This document shows positions 53,326 to 61,964 of a stretch of 64,000 bases of DNA, in pieces. Each line of letters opens with the position of its first letter. Position 1 is the stretch's first letter. The DNA comes from Candidatus Rifleibacteriota bacterium (lineage in GTDB: Bacteria > Muiribacteriota > Ozemobacteria > Ozemobacterales > Ozemobacteraceae). The position numbers and the translations under genes were made by a program. The stretch is from NCBI GenBank assembly GCA_015233565.1, contig JADFXM010000010.1, positions 62,001-126,000 on the forward strand. The letters run 5' to 3'. The notes under the pieces are model-generated. The model was given only the letters and a program-made list of their open reading frames with translations. It searched no databases and was not told the DNA's origin.

Positions 53326-54021
53326 ATGTACAAAAAGAGCCTTTGTAGATTAGCGTTGGTATTTTTCTTTTTAATTTTCGCAAAAGATGGTTTTTGCCAT
53401 CCATATCCAAATTCCTACTATAAACTAATGCCCGGAATGCCGTTTTCCTATTTTGATCTAAAGGACCTTTATGGACAGCATTGGGTAAGCACATATCTTC
53501 GCGGAAGGCCTATTATTCTTCTGACCGCACATCGAGATTATAGATATGAAGTTTTAAAATGGGCTGAAACCCTGAAAAAAGAATTTGCCGACACTGGCAT
53601 GGCCCATGTTCTATGGGTAATTAATTTGAGGCGTTTTCCCTGGAATACAAGTCGAAAAACTATTGAAAATCAGTGGCTTACCTTTTCTCCGCCTGTCCCA
53701 TTTCTTCTGGATTGGAATGGAATAATCGGGCGGGCTCTAAGAATAGACTACTCCATTCCGAACATCATTGCTATCGATGCTGAAGGACGCCTTGCATTTC
53801 ACCAGACTTTTCCTTTTTCCCCCTCGGCTTACGCGGGTATTTCAGCACAAATCCGTGCATTGATTCCTCCCGTCGCGCCTCTTTCTCCTGTGACCGGGTA
53901 TTCGATGCCCTCCGCAAACAATGTGGCTATTTCCCCAAATGGTACTCCCATCACTTTGTCTCCCATAACCCCTCTGGTTGAAGAAAAAAAGCCTAAGGGA
54001 AGAACTGGTTATTCATATTGA
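53326..54021 (+). CDS. Secreted thioredoxin-fold-like protein without CxxC
   Basis: 231 residues with signal peptide (cleavage near GFC-HP). The order RPIILLTAHRDYRYEVLKWAETLKKEF, HVLWVINLRRFPWNT, PVPFLLDWNGIIGRALRID, PNIIAIDAEGRLAFHQTFPF resembles a peroxiredoxin/TlpA-like thioredoxin fold. The usual active-site CxxC is missing: the mature chain lacks cysteine. The C-terminal 60 residues are Pro/Ser-rich. It probably binds rather than catalyses. SD sequence (GGAGG) lies just ahead of the ATG. Confidence 0.68.
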   Translation: MYKKSLCRLALVFFFLIFAKDGFCHPYPNSYYKLMPGMPFSYFDLKDLYGQHWVSTYLRGRPIILLTAHRDYRYEVLKWAETLKKEFADTGMAHVLWVINLRRFPWNTSRKTIENQWLTFSPPVPFLLDWNGIIGRALRIDYSIPNIIAIDAEGRLAFHQTFPFSPSAYAGISAQIRALIPPVAPLSPVTGYSMPSANNVAISPNGTPITLSPITPLVEEKKPKGRTGYSY

Positions 54022-54053
54022 TTTAGACTCTTGAAAGAGCGAGTTTTTAGTTA

Positions 54054-54356
54054 ATGTACATAATCCTTTGGCGATACAAAGTTCGTCCGGAAAATTTATC
54101 TCAGTTCGAATCAGCTTATGGCCCGGCTGGCCGATGGGTTCAGTTGTTTAAAAGAGGTGAAGGTTTTATTTCAACTGAACTCCTTCATTACTCAGAAAAC
54201 AACAACGAGTACCTTACCATTGACCGATGGAATTCTCGGGAAGCTTCAAAAATGTTTCTTGCTAATTTTGACGGCGAGTATAAAAAAATCGATTTCGAGA
54301 TGGAAAATCTGACTTTGGAAGAAACCTTTTTGGGTTCATTCGAATCGATTACTTAA
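54054..54356 (+). CDS. ABM-fold small protein
   Basis: 100 residues with the antibiotic-biosynthesis-monooxygenase (dimeric ferredoxin-like) pattern: MYIILWRYKVRPENLSQFESAYG, WVQLFKRGEGFISTELLHY, EYLTIDRWNSREASKMFL. Members are heme or quinone oxygenases or simply ligand binders. It begins 32 bp after the preceding gene, so the two are probably cotranscribed. Confidence 0.75.
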   Translation: MYIILWRYKVRPENLSQFESAYGPAGRWVQLFKRGEGFISTELLHYSENNNEYLTIDRWNSREASKMFLANFDGEYKKIDFEMENLTLEETFLGSFESIT

Positions 54357-54422
54357 CTCGCATCCTGTGTTTTGCTCCACGACTGACTTTCCCACTATGA
54401 GTATTTGGAAATTTTGATTGTT

Positions 54423-54986
54423 CTATTTTGAAATGATTGTGTGGGTTGAATTCGGAGTAAATAATACCAGATCTTTCAAGAGTAATAGTCTTTTCTTATT
54501 CTTGCGGGAACGGTATACCAATTTTTTTAATCTGGGGACTTTTGATTTAACTACAAATTTGGAAATTGTAACATGTGGTTTATAATTTATCCCATCTGTA
54601 TTGGGAAAAGGCTCTAAAAATTTTCCCAATTTATCAAGAAGAATTTCATGCATTGTTTTGAGAAGGTCTTCGGAAACAACTTTAAAATATGCGACAGGAT
54701 CCGCCTCTGGACTCTTCCAAAACATATCTATTCCCCTGATTGCGACTTTGGCAGGAATATAAGGCCAAAGTAACTCTCTTATTTTGGGAATCAAATCGAT
54801 TGCAAGCTTTTCCGGAAACTCCTGTGATGGATATCCCAGATATTTAATTGTTAAATGAAGCGTATCATTAGTTTCGAATTTATAACAAATCCCCTCAAGC
54901 CTTTTTTTGTAAATCGAAATTAGATTGAGGGCCTCTTCGGGCAGTAAAAACGCAACCGTGAATGGGAGTTGTTTGTGTGGTACCAT
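54423..54986 (-). CDS. thpR: RNA 2',3'-cyclic phosphodiesterase ThpR
   Basis: 187 residues, a 2H phosphoesterase. HLTIKYLG (His44) and KPHVTISKF (His138) are the two HxTx motifs; FxVAFLLPEE-like opening and the PVAYFKV strand fit the family. It hydrolyses 2',3'-cyclic ends of RNA, including tRNA halves. It lies 70 bp downstream of the PLP gene, with a hairpin between, so it may be read independently. Confidence 0.85.
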   Translation of the reverse strand: MVPHKQLPFTVAFLLPEEALNLISIYKKRLEGICYKFETNDTLHLTIKYLGYPSQEFPEKLAIDLIPKIRELLWPYIPAKVAIRGIDMFWKSPEADPVAYFKVVSEDLLKTMHEILLDKLGKFLEPFPNTDGINYKPHVTISKFVVKSKVPRLKKLVYRSRKNKKRLLLLKDLVLFTPNSTHTIISK

Positions 54987-55000
54987 TTAATTTGAGAACA

Positions 55001-55050
55001 AATACAAAACCCGTTCACCCAACAAAATTCAAGGATAAACGGGCTGTATT
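55001..55050 (-). terminator. Hairpin after the purine operon
   Basis: On the minus strand AATACAGCCCGTT pairs with AACGGGTTTTGTATT around a 20-base loop. It lies a few bases past the PLP-gene stop and ends in T-rich sequence. Likely a partial or full terminator before thpR. Confidence 0.6.
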
Positions 55051-55055
55051 AGTTA

Positions 55056-56540
55056 TTAAAGAGAATTTAATACACCAGTTTGTGAATTGAAATCTTCGAT
55101 TAGTTTTTCCCATTTTGGAACAAGCGTGTAAGCTTCATCCCAGAATTCGGGATCCCATAATTCATTGATTTCCTCAACCGATTTCCCCTGTTGTTCGACC
55201 CAGGTAAAATACTTGAAGTTGTGAAGACGTTTTCGATCGGAAAAATTCAATTCCATGAAATTCTGCGTGCCATCGCCAAGCAAATATCTTTCCCAGTCTA
55301 CTTTCGCTTGTCCAGGGTTGTATGCTCCATGGGATTGTGTTAATTCCTGAATTCGTGACTGGTACATTTCTGCTGAATCCGTGAAAACCGTAAAGAGAAT
55401 ATCGTTTTCATTCATTTCAAAATACTTGGCAGTTTTTATTGCCGATAGTACGTTACTGATACTGCTGATTCCAAGCAACGGAAGAACATTGATCAATTCT
55501 TGACTGATTCCGGATTCTTTCAATATTTTCTGGCCATCCGGTTCGTTAAAGACCCGCAGAATTCTCATGCAATTTTCGTCGTCAATTGCCACTACTCCAT
55601 CCGTGTTTCGAACGTTGTGAATCCAAGGAATATGCTTGTCGCCGATCCCTTCGATTCTATGCCCCCCAAATCCACAGGAGAGAAGGGTTGGACATTGCAA
55701 TGCTTCTGAGGCAACAATCCGGCAATTTGGCGAAATCTTTTTCAGATAATCTCCTGCTGCGATTGTTCCGGCAGAACCGGTTGCTGAAACCCATGCGGAC
55801 AGACGTCCTGAACTACCCTTGATTTGATTGTACAAGTCTTCTACCGCTGAAGCTGTGACATGGTAATGCCAATTGGAGTTTCCAAATTCCGAAAATTGAT
55901 TGAAAATTACAATGCTTTCACCGCGTGTTTTGACCAGTTCCCAGCATTTGTCGTATATCTCTTTGACATTCGATTCGCACCCTGGGGTTGCAAATATTTC
56001 GCTTGTCCCGATTTGCCTTAACCAGTCAAACCGCTCCTTGCTCATCTCTTCCGGAAGAATTGCAATTGCAGGAGAGGCTAGCAAAGCGCAATCATATGCG
56101 CCACCACGGCAATAGTTCCCTGTACTTGGCCAAACTGCCTTCTGAGTAGTAGGGTCAAACTCGCCGCTGACAAGTCTTGGAACAAGACATCCAAATGCTG
56201 CTCCAACCTTATGTGCTCCGGTGGGGAAGTATTTGCCGATTAATCCTACAATTCGTGCTTTTACACCTGTTAAAGCCGGGGGAAGCTCGATATAGTTCAC
56301 TCCACTGTAAAGGCCTGTTTTGACATCGTTTTTCCAGGATATTCTGAAAAGATTCAATGGATTAACATCCCAAAATCCTAACGGTTTTAGGCGATTCTTC
56401 ACCTTCTCAGGGATAAGGGAGGGATTTTTCATCTGGTTGAAAGTCGGAATTAAAATTCCCTTCTCTTTACATCGTTGGATGGTCTTTCCAAGAACATCCT
56501 TTCGGAACTTCATTTCAAATCTTTTTGAATATTTTGACAC
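55056..56540 (-). CDS. PLP-dependent fold-type II lyase, YgeX-position enzyme
   Basis: 494 residues from a GTG (AGGAAAA just upstream). Fold type II enzyme with the catalytic lysine in PTGAHKVGAAFG (Lys111), the phosphate-binding SATGSAGTIAAG (about 255-266), and NYCRGGAYDCALL, GCESNVKEIYDKC. It is longer than diaminopropionate ammonia-lyase (YgeX, about 400) and lacks its usual motifs, but sits where ygeX does in related clusters. It resembles cysteine-synthase-type lyases. Inferred role: splitting a 2,3-diaminopropionate- or cysteine-like amino acid from purine breakdown. Last gene of the operon. Confidence 0.8.
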   Translation of the reverse strand: MSKYSKRFEMKFRKDVLGKTIQRCKEKGILIPTFNQMKNPSLIPEKVKNRLKPLGFWDVNPLNLFRISWKNDVKTGLYSGVNYIELPPALTGVKARIVGLIGKYFPTGAHKVGAAFGCLVPRLVSGEFDPTTQKAVWPSTGNYCRGGAYDCALLASPAIAILPEEMSKERFDWLRQIGTSEIFATPGCESNVKEIYDKCWELVKTRGESIVIFNQFSEFGNSNWHYHVTASAVEDLYNQIKGSSGRLSAWVSATGSAGTIAAGDYLKKISPNCRIVASEALQCPTLLSCGFGGHRIEGIGDKHIPWIHNVRNTDGVVAIDDENCMRILRVFNEPDGQKILKESGISQELINVLPLLGISSISNVLSAIKTAKYFEMNENDILFTVFTDSAEMYQSRIQELTQSHGAYNPGQAKVDWERYLLGDGTQNFMELNFSDRKRLHNFKYFTWVEQQGKSVEEINELWDPEFWDEAYTLVPKWEKLIEDFNSQTGVLNSL

Positions 56541-56585
56541 TTAAAATTTTCCTTTCGACCTGTTATACAAAGTTGAAAACTTCAC

Positions 56586-57542
56586 TCAGGGAAATATATG
56601 TGTTCCGGCTTCACCTCTTACTGCTCGGGCCAGATTTTCAGGATTCGTGATGATAGCATGTTTTCCACCCTCTCTGAGAAAATTCAGTACGGCTTTACAC
56701 TTTGGAAGCATTGAACCAGGCTTGAAGTGCCCCTCGGCAACATACTTTGTGAGTTCAGCAGCTGTTACTTTATCAAGCGCTTTTTGATCCGGTTTTCCAA
56801 AATTTAAATAAACTTTCTCAACTGCAGTTGAAATTACAAAAACATCTGCTTTTATTCGGCCGGCAAGCAGTGCCGAGGCGTAATCCTTGTCGATTACTGC
56901 CGAAGAACCCTTTAAAACACCTTTTTCATCGCGAATGACCGGTACTCCACCACCACCGACTGCAACAACAATGAAATTGTTATCAACAAGACTTTTAATT
57001 GCCTTTTCTTCCACTATTTCAATCGGTAAAGGCGAGGCAACAACTCTTCGCCAGCCCCGTCCAGCATCTTCCATTATGTCCCAGCCGTCTTTTGCTTGTC
57101 TCTCTTTTGCTTCAGCCTCAGTGTAGAATTTCCCGATTGGTTTACTGGGTTTTTGAAATGATGGATCATTTTTGTCAACCAAAACCTGCGTGACTACTGT
57201 TACCGCTTGCCGGTCAATTCCCCGCTTTTTGAATTCATTTGAAAGTGCCATTTGGAAATTATATCCTATGGCTCCTTGTGTGTCTGCTACGCATGAATCA
57301 AGTGGTACAGTATGCAGATGATTACGGGAAAGTTCTGAACGAAGAAGGATGAATCCTACTTGCGGACCATTTCCATGAGTAATTACGACATTGTAGCCTT
57401 CAATTATCATATCGGCAATATGTACCATTGTGTTCGCCGCGGCTTGGTATTGGTCCCCGACACTCTGTCTTTTTTCATCTTGAATCAGAGAATTGCCGCC
57501 GACTGCAACTACAGCTACCTTTCCATTCCTTGGTATGTTCAC
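56586..57542 (-). CDS. arcC: Carbamate kinase (ArcC/YqeA type)
   Basis: 318 residues from a GTG with GGAG 7 bases before it. VVAVGGNSLIQDEKRQS, VVITHGNGPQVGFILLRSEL, VDKNDPSFQKPSKPIGKFY, VASPLPIEIVE, VAVGGGGVPV and VIDKDYASALLA are diagnostic. It makes ATP from carbamoyl phosphate, releasing CO2 and ammonia. Follows the carbamoyltransferase by 17 bp. Confidence 0.95.
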   Translation of the reverse strand: MNIPRNGKVAVVAVGGNSLIQDEKRQSVGDQYQAAANTMVHIADMIIEGYNVVITHGNGPQVGFILLRSELSRNHLHTVPLDSCVADTQGAIGYNFQMALSNEFKKRGIDRQAVTVVTQVLVDKNDPSFQKPSKPIGKFYTEAEAKERQAKDGWDIMEDAGRGWRRVVASPLPIEIVEEKAIKSLVDNNFIVVAVGGGGVPVIRDEKGVLKGSSAVIDKDYASALLAGRIKADVFVISTAVEKVYLNFGKPDQKALDKVTAAELTKYVAEGHFKPGSMLPKCKAVLNFLREGGKHAIITNPENLARAVRGEAGTHIFP

Positions 57543-57559
57543 TTTTTTTCTCCGTGACT

Positions 57560-58552
57560 TCAGGCCATCGTTAAGGCCATTATCGCCTTTTGAACATGCA
57601 GTCGATTTTCAGCTTCATCGTATACCACGCTGTGAGGACCGTCGATAACAGCTTCTTCAACTTCATAACCACGGTCAGCCGGAAGGGGATGCATATAAAT
57701 TGAATGCTTGTTTGTCAAGTCCATCATTTTTGTTGTGGCTTTCCAGGTTGGATACTTTTTGATAAGATCCAATCCGGCTTTTTGATCCAAATTCTTTTCT
57801 TCCATGTGTACAAGAGGACCCCAGGATTTTGGAATAACGATATCGCAACCACGGAAAGCATCTTCCTGTTCATAGGAAATTTTAAAGTTGCTTCCATATT
57901 CTTTTGCATTCTCTGCGGCCAGTTTTTCGAATTGCGGTTGAAGCTTAAATTCAGGTGGATAAGCAAGCACTGTGTCAATTCCCATTCTTGGCATTAGCAG
58001 GGCTAGGGAAACCGGAACTGATAGAGGTCGGACATAATTCGGTGCTGATGTCCAGGATACACCGATCTTCAAACCTTTGGTATTTCGCCCAAACTTCTCT
58101 ACAATTGTCATATAATCGGCTAGAACCTGACATGGATGATATTCATCGCATTGCATGTTGATTACAGGGCCACGACTATACTTGGCTATCTCTCGAATGT
58201 AGGGGTTTCCCTGTTTATAAGCGCAGTGCCGGACTGCAATTCCATGACCGTAACTTGAAAGGATTGTACCGGTATCTTTTGCATTCTCGCCATGGCTGAT
58301 TTGCATTACGTTGGGCGTCAGAAAATGAGCATGTCCACCCAACTGTGTCATTCCGGCTTCAAAGCTGTTTCTTGTTCTTGTGCTGTTATCAAAGAAAATC
58401 ATGAACAGGGTTTTGTCTTCGAGTAGTTTTGTTTTCTGTCCAAGGGCAAATTTCATCTTAAGTTCAAATGCTAAATCCCAGGCCATCCATAATTCTTCGT
58501 TTGACCATTCCTGGTCAGTGATAAAATGCCGACCACGTAAATTTGTTTTCAT
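57560..58552 (-). CDS. ygeW: Knotted carbamoyltransferase, YgeW-like
   Basis: 330 residues, shorter than E. coli YgeW (about 396). FFDNSTRTRNSFEAGMTQLGG (STRT site), HGENAKDTGTILSSYGHGI, HPCQVLADYMT and YMHPLPADRG are present. YgeW-type enzymes lack ornithine and aspartate specificity; they are thought to release carbamoyl phosphate from a purine-derived carbamoyl compound. Coupling with carbamate kinase next door supports this. GGAG lies 8 bases before the ATG. Confidence 0.88.
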   Translation of the reverse strand: MKTNLRGRHFITDQEWSNEELWMAWDLAFELKMKFALGQKTKLLEDKTLFMIFFDNSTRTRNSFEAGMTQLGGHAHFLTPNVMQISHGENAKDTGTILSSYGHGIAVRHCAYKQGNPYIREIAKYSRGPVINMQCDEYHPCQVLADYMTIVEKFGRNTKGLKIGVSWTSAPNYVRPLSVPVSLALLMPRMGIDTVLAYPPEFKLQPQFEKLAAENAKEYGSNFKISYEQEDAFRGCDIVIPKSWGPLVHMEEKNLDQKAGLDLIKKYPTWKATTKMMDLTNKHSIYMHPLPADRGYEVEEAVIDGPHSVVYDEAENRLHVQKAIMALTMA

Positions 58553-58656
58553 TTCTCATTCTCCTTCGTATTTAAATTCCTAAGTCGACTCTTAATGTTC
58601 AATAAATTTTCTATTATAGAAATCAAACCTGACAAGGTTCTTTTTATCAATTTTTT

Positions 58657-59865
58657 TTACTTAATTCCCATTTCTCGTAAAATTAGTGGAAGGGTTGCAT
58701 AAAACTCCGTTGCTTTTACAACTTCTTCAATTGGAACCTGGTCATTAACTGTGTGCGCGTAAATCTCATTTCCTGGTCCAAAGCCTATTGATGGGATATT
58801 TGCTTTCCCCATCCAATATGTTCCATTAGTGGAAAAAACCCATTTATCAACTACCGGATCGTTATTGTCGCATACTTCCTTGTAGGCCTGAATCGATGCC
58901 TGAACCAAAGGATGCTTTTGATCAAGAGCCCATGGTGGGTAATATTTACTAACAGGAAATTTGAAGTTTGTGTAACTTGGGGTGTCATAAAATAGCTCTT
59001 CGACTTTTGCGTCCTTCATCGATGAAAGCGATTCCAATTCCTTTATTGAAGATTCTTCGTTTTCTCCGAAGGTAAGACGTCTGTCAAGATAAATGGTACA
59101 TTCGTCAGGAACAGCATTTAAACTGGGTGTCTTGCACTCAATTTTGCTCACCACTATTGAGCCTTTTCCTAAAAATGCATCATCCTTAAACATATGGCTC
59201 ATTTTGCTGATTTCCTCAATAATGGGTGACATTTTGTAAATTGCATTCTCACCTCTTTCAGGTGCTGAAGCATGGCATGTTCTTCCTTTTGTTGTCACCT
59301 TGAGTTCAACTCGGCCTCTGTGGCCACGATATATTCTCATGCAGGTGGGTTCCCCAATAACAACATAGTCCGGTTTGATTTTTTCTGTTTCAATCAAGGA
59401 ATTGGGTGCTATTCCATCGCAGTCCTCTTCCATATTTCCAAAGTAGTACATAGAAAAACCGTCCATTAGTTTGAGGTCTTTCAATATTTTCAGAGCGTAA
59501 ATCATGGGTGGAGTGGATCCCTTCTCATCACAGGCTCCCAACCCGAAGAAAATTCCATTTTCTTCTTTTCCTTTAAAAGGATCCCATTTCCATTGGGTCT
59601 CATCTGCAATTCCGACTGTGTCAATGTGACTGTCGAAAAGAACCTTCTTCGAGCCCAATCCTACTCGGCCTACTGAATTTCCCATTTTGTCTACAAATAC
59701 TTCGTCAAAACTGAGTTTAAACATCTCCTCATTAATTCTTTGGACTACATCCCCAATTTGGGAGTTGTAAGAAGGTATTGCGATAATTTCCTTCAAAAAC
59801 TGAATGATTTTCGGACGATGTTTTTGTACTTCCTGTTTAATTTTTTTAATAATTTCTTTGTCCAT
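58657..59865 (-). CDS. ygeY: M20-family zinc hydrolase, YgeY-like
   Basis: 402 residues. VLFDSHIDTVGIAD (metal His and Asp), GACDEKGSTPPMIYAL (bridging Asp), MEEDCDGIAPNSL (catalytic Glu pair), VVIGEPTCMRIYRGHRGRVELKVTTKG, and AHTVNDQVPIEEV near the end. Amidase/deacylase of the YgeY kind, usually paired with YgeW and SsnA. GAGGAG precedes the ATG. Twelve-base gap from ssnA. Confidence 0.9.
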   Translation of the reverse strand: MDKEIIKKIKQEVQKHRPKIIQFLKEIIAIPSYNSQIGDVVQRINEEMFKLSFDEVFVDKMGNSVGRVGLGSKKVLFDSHIDTVGIADETQWKWDPFKGKEENGIFFGLGACDEKGSTPPMIYALKILKDLKLMDGFSMYYFGNMEEDCDGIAPNSLIETEKIKPDYVVIGEPTCMRIYRGHRGRVELKVTTKGRTCHASAPERGENAIYKMSPIIEEISKMSHMFKDDAFLGKGSIVVSKIECKTPSLNAVPDECTIYLDRRLTFGENEESSIKELESLSSMKDAKVEELFYDTPSYTNFKFPVSKYYPPWALDQKHPLVQASIQAYKEVCDNNDPVVDKWVFSTNGTYWMGKANIPSIGFGPGNEIYAHTVNDQVPIEEVVKATEFYATLPLILREMGIK

Positions 59866-59876
59866 TTGATTTCTCC

Positions 59877-61217
59877 TCAGAGCCTTTCCCAGAGAGATTT
59901 GGCTAACTCTCTTGATTTCGCGCAGATTTCAGATTCTTCTTCTTCGCTGATAAAGGAAAATTTGCCGTCTTCATAAACAGTTTTTCCCTGGCAAATTACT
60001 TCCTGAGTGGTTGATGTTGAAAGCCCGAAAAGCAGGTGTCCCAATGTGTTGGTGGATGTTAATGGCGTGGGAGGATCATAGTTCCAAATTACCAAGTCAC
60101 TTCCAGCTCCTTCTTCCAGGGTTCCTAGTGGGATTTTGAAAAGTTTGTGTGCAAGTGATGGGTTATTCCTTGAAAACACTTTCCATATTTCACTGTAAAT
60201 TTTACGAGGGTCTTTTGCTTGATGCTTGTGAAGAATGTTGGCCACAGTCAAATCCTCGAGTGGTGAAGCTGAGAAACCATCAGTTCCTAATGCGACAGGA
60301 ATTTTTTCGTGGATCATCGCTTCCAGATTAGCGCAGCCCACAGCGTTATTCATATTTGATCTGGGATTGTGCACCACGTTAGTGCGTGTCAAGGCAAGAG
60401 TTTGAAGGTCGATTTCATCGACATGCACGCAATGGGCAAAAATTGAATCAGGGCCTGTAAAACCAAATCGATGAAGGCGATCAATTACTGATCGATATCC
60501 TCGTGTTCTTGCGTCATCAAGATCAGCACGATCTTCGGCGGCATGAATATGAATCCCGCATTTAAGCCCCTTAACCAGTTCCGCAACTCTGCCCAAGGTT
60601 GTGTCTTCCAGTGTGAAACTTGCATGTAATCCAAAGAGAGCGGCAATATCTTTTTCATTTTCCAACTTCAGGCCTCTGATGAAATTTGCATTTTCTTCGA
60701 TTCCAGCTTCTTTGCGTGAGGTTCCATCACGGTCTGAGACTTCGTAGCACAGACAGCCACGTAAACCACATTTTCTGAATACCTTCTTCAAGGTTTCAAG
60801 AGATCCAGCTAATGCGTGTGGGCTGGAATGATGATCTATGAGAGATGTCACTCCACCTCTGATTGCACCAAGAAGAGGAATTAATGCTGAATATTCAACA
60901 TCTTCAGGTTTCAAGGCTCGATCCAGTTTCCACCAAAGTGTTTCAAGAATCTGCGTGAAGTTTTCAGCAGGAGGGTCTTTCAAAGAAATTCCCCGCGCAA
61001 ATGTGGAATACAAATGCATATGCCCGTTTATTAGCCCAGGCGTTATCAGTTTTCCTCTTGCATTTTTTACTTTTACCATCGGAAAACGTTTTCTCAGTTC
61101 ATCTGTTTTCCCAACTGCATGAATCTTTTTCTCGTCAAAAGCCACAGCCCCATCTTCTACCACCTGATGATTCTCACCAAAAGTTAGAACTGTAGCATGG
61201 CCAATAATTTTCATCAT
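59877..61217 (-). CDS. ssnA: Aminohydrolase SsnA
   Basis: 446 residues. Amidohydrolase-superfamily enzyme with NGHMHLYSTFARG (HxH metal pair), SLIDHHSSPHALAG, GIHIHAAEDRAD, FAHCVHVDEIDL, VHNPRSNMNNAVG and LGTDGFSASPLEDL. SsnA proteins accompany purine-degradation clusters and are thought to act on a purine-derived ring. First gene of the operon. ATG doublet at 61217/61214; GGGAG favours either. Confidence 0.93.
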   Translation of the reverse strand: MMKIIGHATVLTFGENHQVVEDGAVAFDEKKIHAVGKTDELRKRFPMVKVKNARGKLITPGLINGHMHLYSTFARGISLKDPPAENFTQILETLWWKLDRALKPEDVEYSALIPLLGAIRGGVTSLIDHHSSPHALAGSLETLKKVFRKCGLRGCLCYEVSDRDGTSRKEAGIEENANFIRGLKLENEKDIAALFGLHASFTLEDTTLGRVAELVKGLKCGIHIHAAEDRADLDDARTRGYRSVIDRLHRFGFTGPDSIFAHCVHVDEIDLQTLALTRTNVVHNPRSNMNNAVGCANLEAMIHEKIPVALGTDGFSASPLEDLTVANILHKHQAKDPRKIYSEIWKVFSRNNPSLAHKLFKIPLGTLEEGAGSDLVIWNYDPPTPLTSTNTLGHLLFGLSTSTTQEVICQGKTVYEDGKFSFISEEEESEICAKSRELAKSLWERL

Positions 61218-61964
61218 TTTCTCCCTTGTTTTGCCGCTTATTCTTTGAGATCAAAATCTAACACAAAAAAAATATAAAATTCAAGTAAACTTTCGCAATT
61301 TTTAAACCTTTCTATTATTCGAAGCCCTTTGAAAGACAATAGGTATGTATTTAAATTGGTCTGGTATGTTCAAATCGGGGCAAATTAGTGGAAGAAAAAC
61401 CGTTTGGAGAAACATCAAGTGGAAAAACTTTTTTGTGGAAAAAACATCAACGGAAAATCTTGGGTTCGTTTAAAATTATTCCTCGCTGCGGGGAAGGCGA
61501 AATTTTGTTGGTATGTTCAAAATAGTGTTCAAAAGACAGATTTCAAATATGTTTTATATTTAATTTATAAATTTCATTTCAATTACTGGGAATTTTGGAA
61601 TCCTCTATTCTGAGAATTTAATACGGATCAAATCTGCTTTAATTAGCAATTGTAAATAGTTTTACTGTTCCATTTAAACTTCTCTTAGGCTGTTCAAAGC
61701 TTGATTTAATCGTGATTTGCTTCCGCTCAAAGTGATTCTCTTTGAATCGTGTTGTAACTAGCATCCTGTACAGTTTTAAAGAGGTTAGAGGGCTGTAATG
61801 ACAGTAGATCGATAGTGTGAATGTTTCCGAGCAGGGTTGGTAAAATTTTTCCCCAAAAACGACCGAAAATGTTGGGACTTTTTTTTTGAAAATTTTTTTT
61901 CTCTTAAAATTTTCTTTGGATTTGCCGATAAAAAGATTGACTATTTGCTTCAAGGAGTTGAAGA
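61218..61964. other. Divergent intergenic region with repeat R4
   Basis: 747 bp between the purine operon and the SLH-protein gene. It contains a pair of GTATGTTCAAA motifs (61366 and 61511) about 145 bp apart and repeat R4 (61665-61792). A 69-codon frame at 61404 has no support. Promoters for both sides should lie here. Confidence 0.5.
61665..61792 (+). repeat. Repeat R4, copy 2 (upstream of the SLH gene)
   Basis: Partner of 35758-35884, same orientation. It contains CAAAGTGATTCTCTTTG, a 5-bp stem with a 7-base loop, and ends 172 bp before the ATG. No other copy was noticed. Confidence 0.7.
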
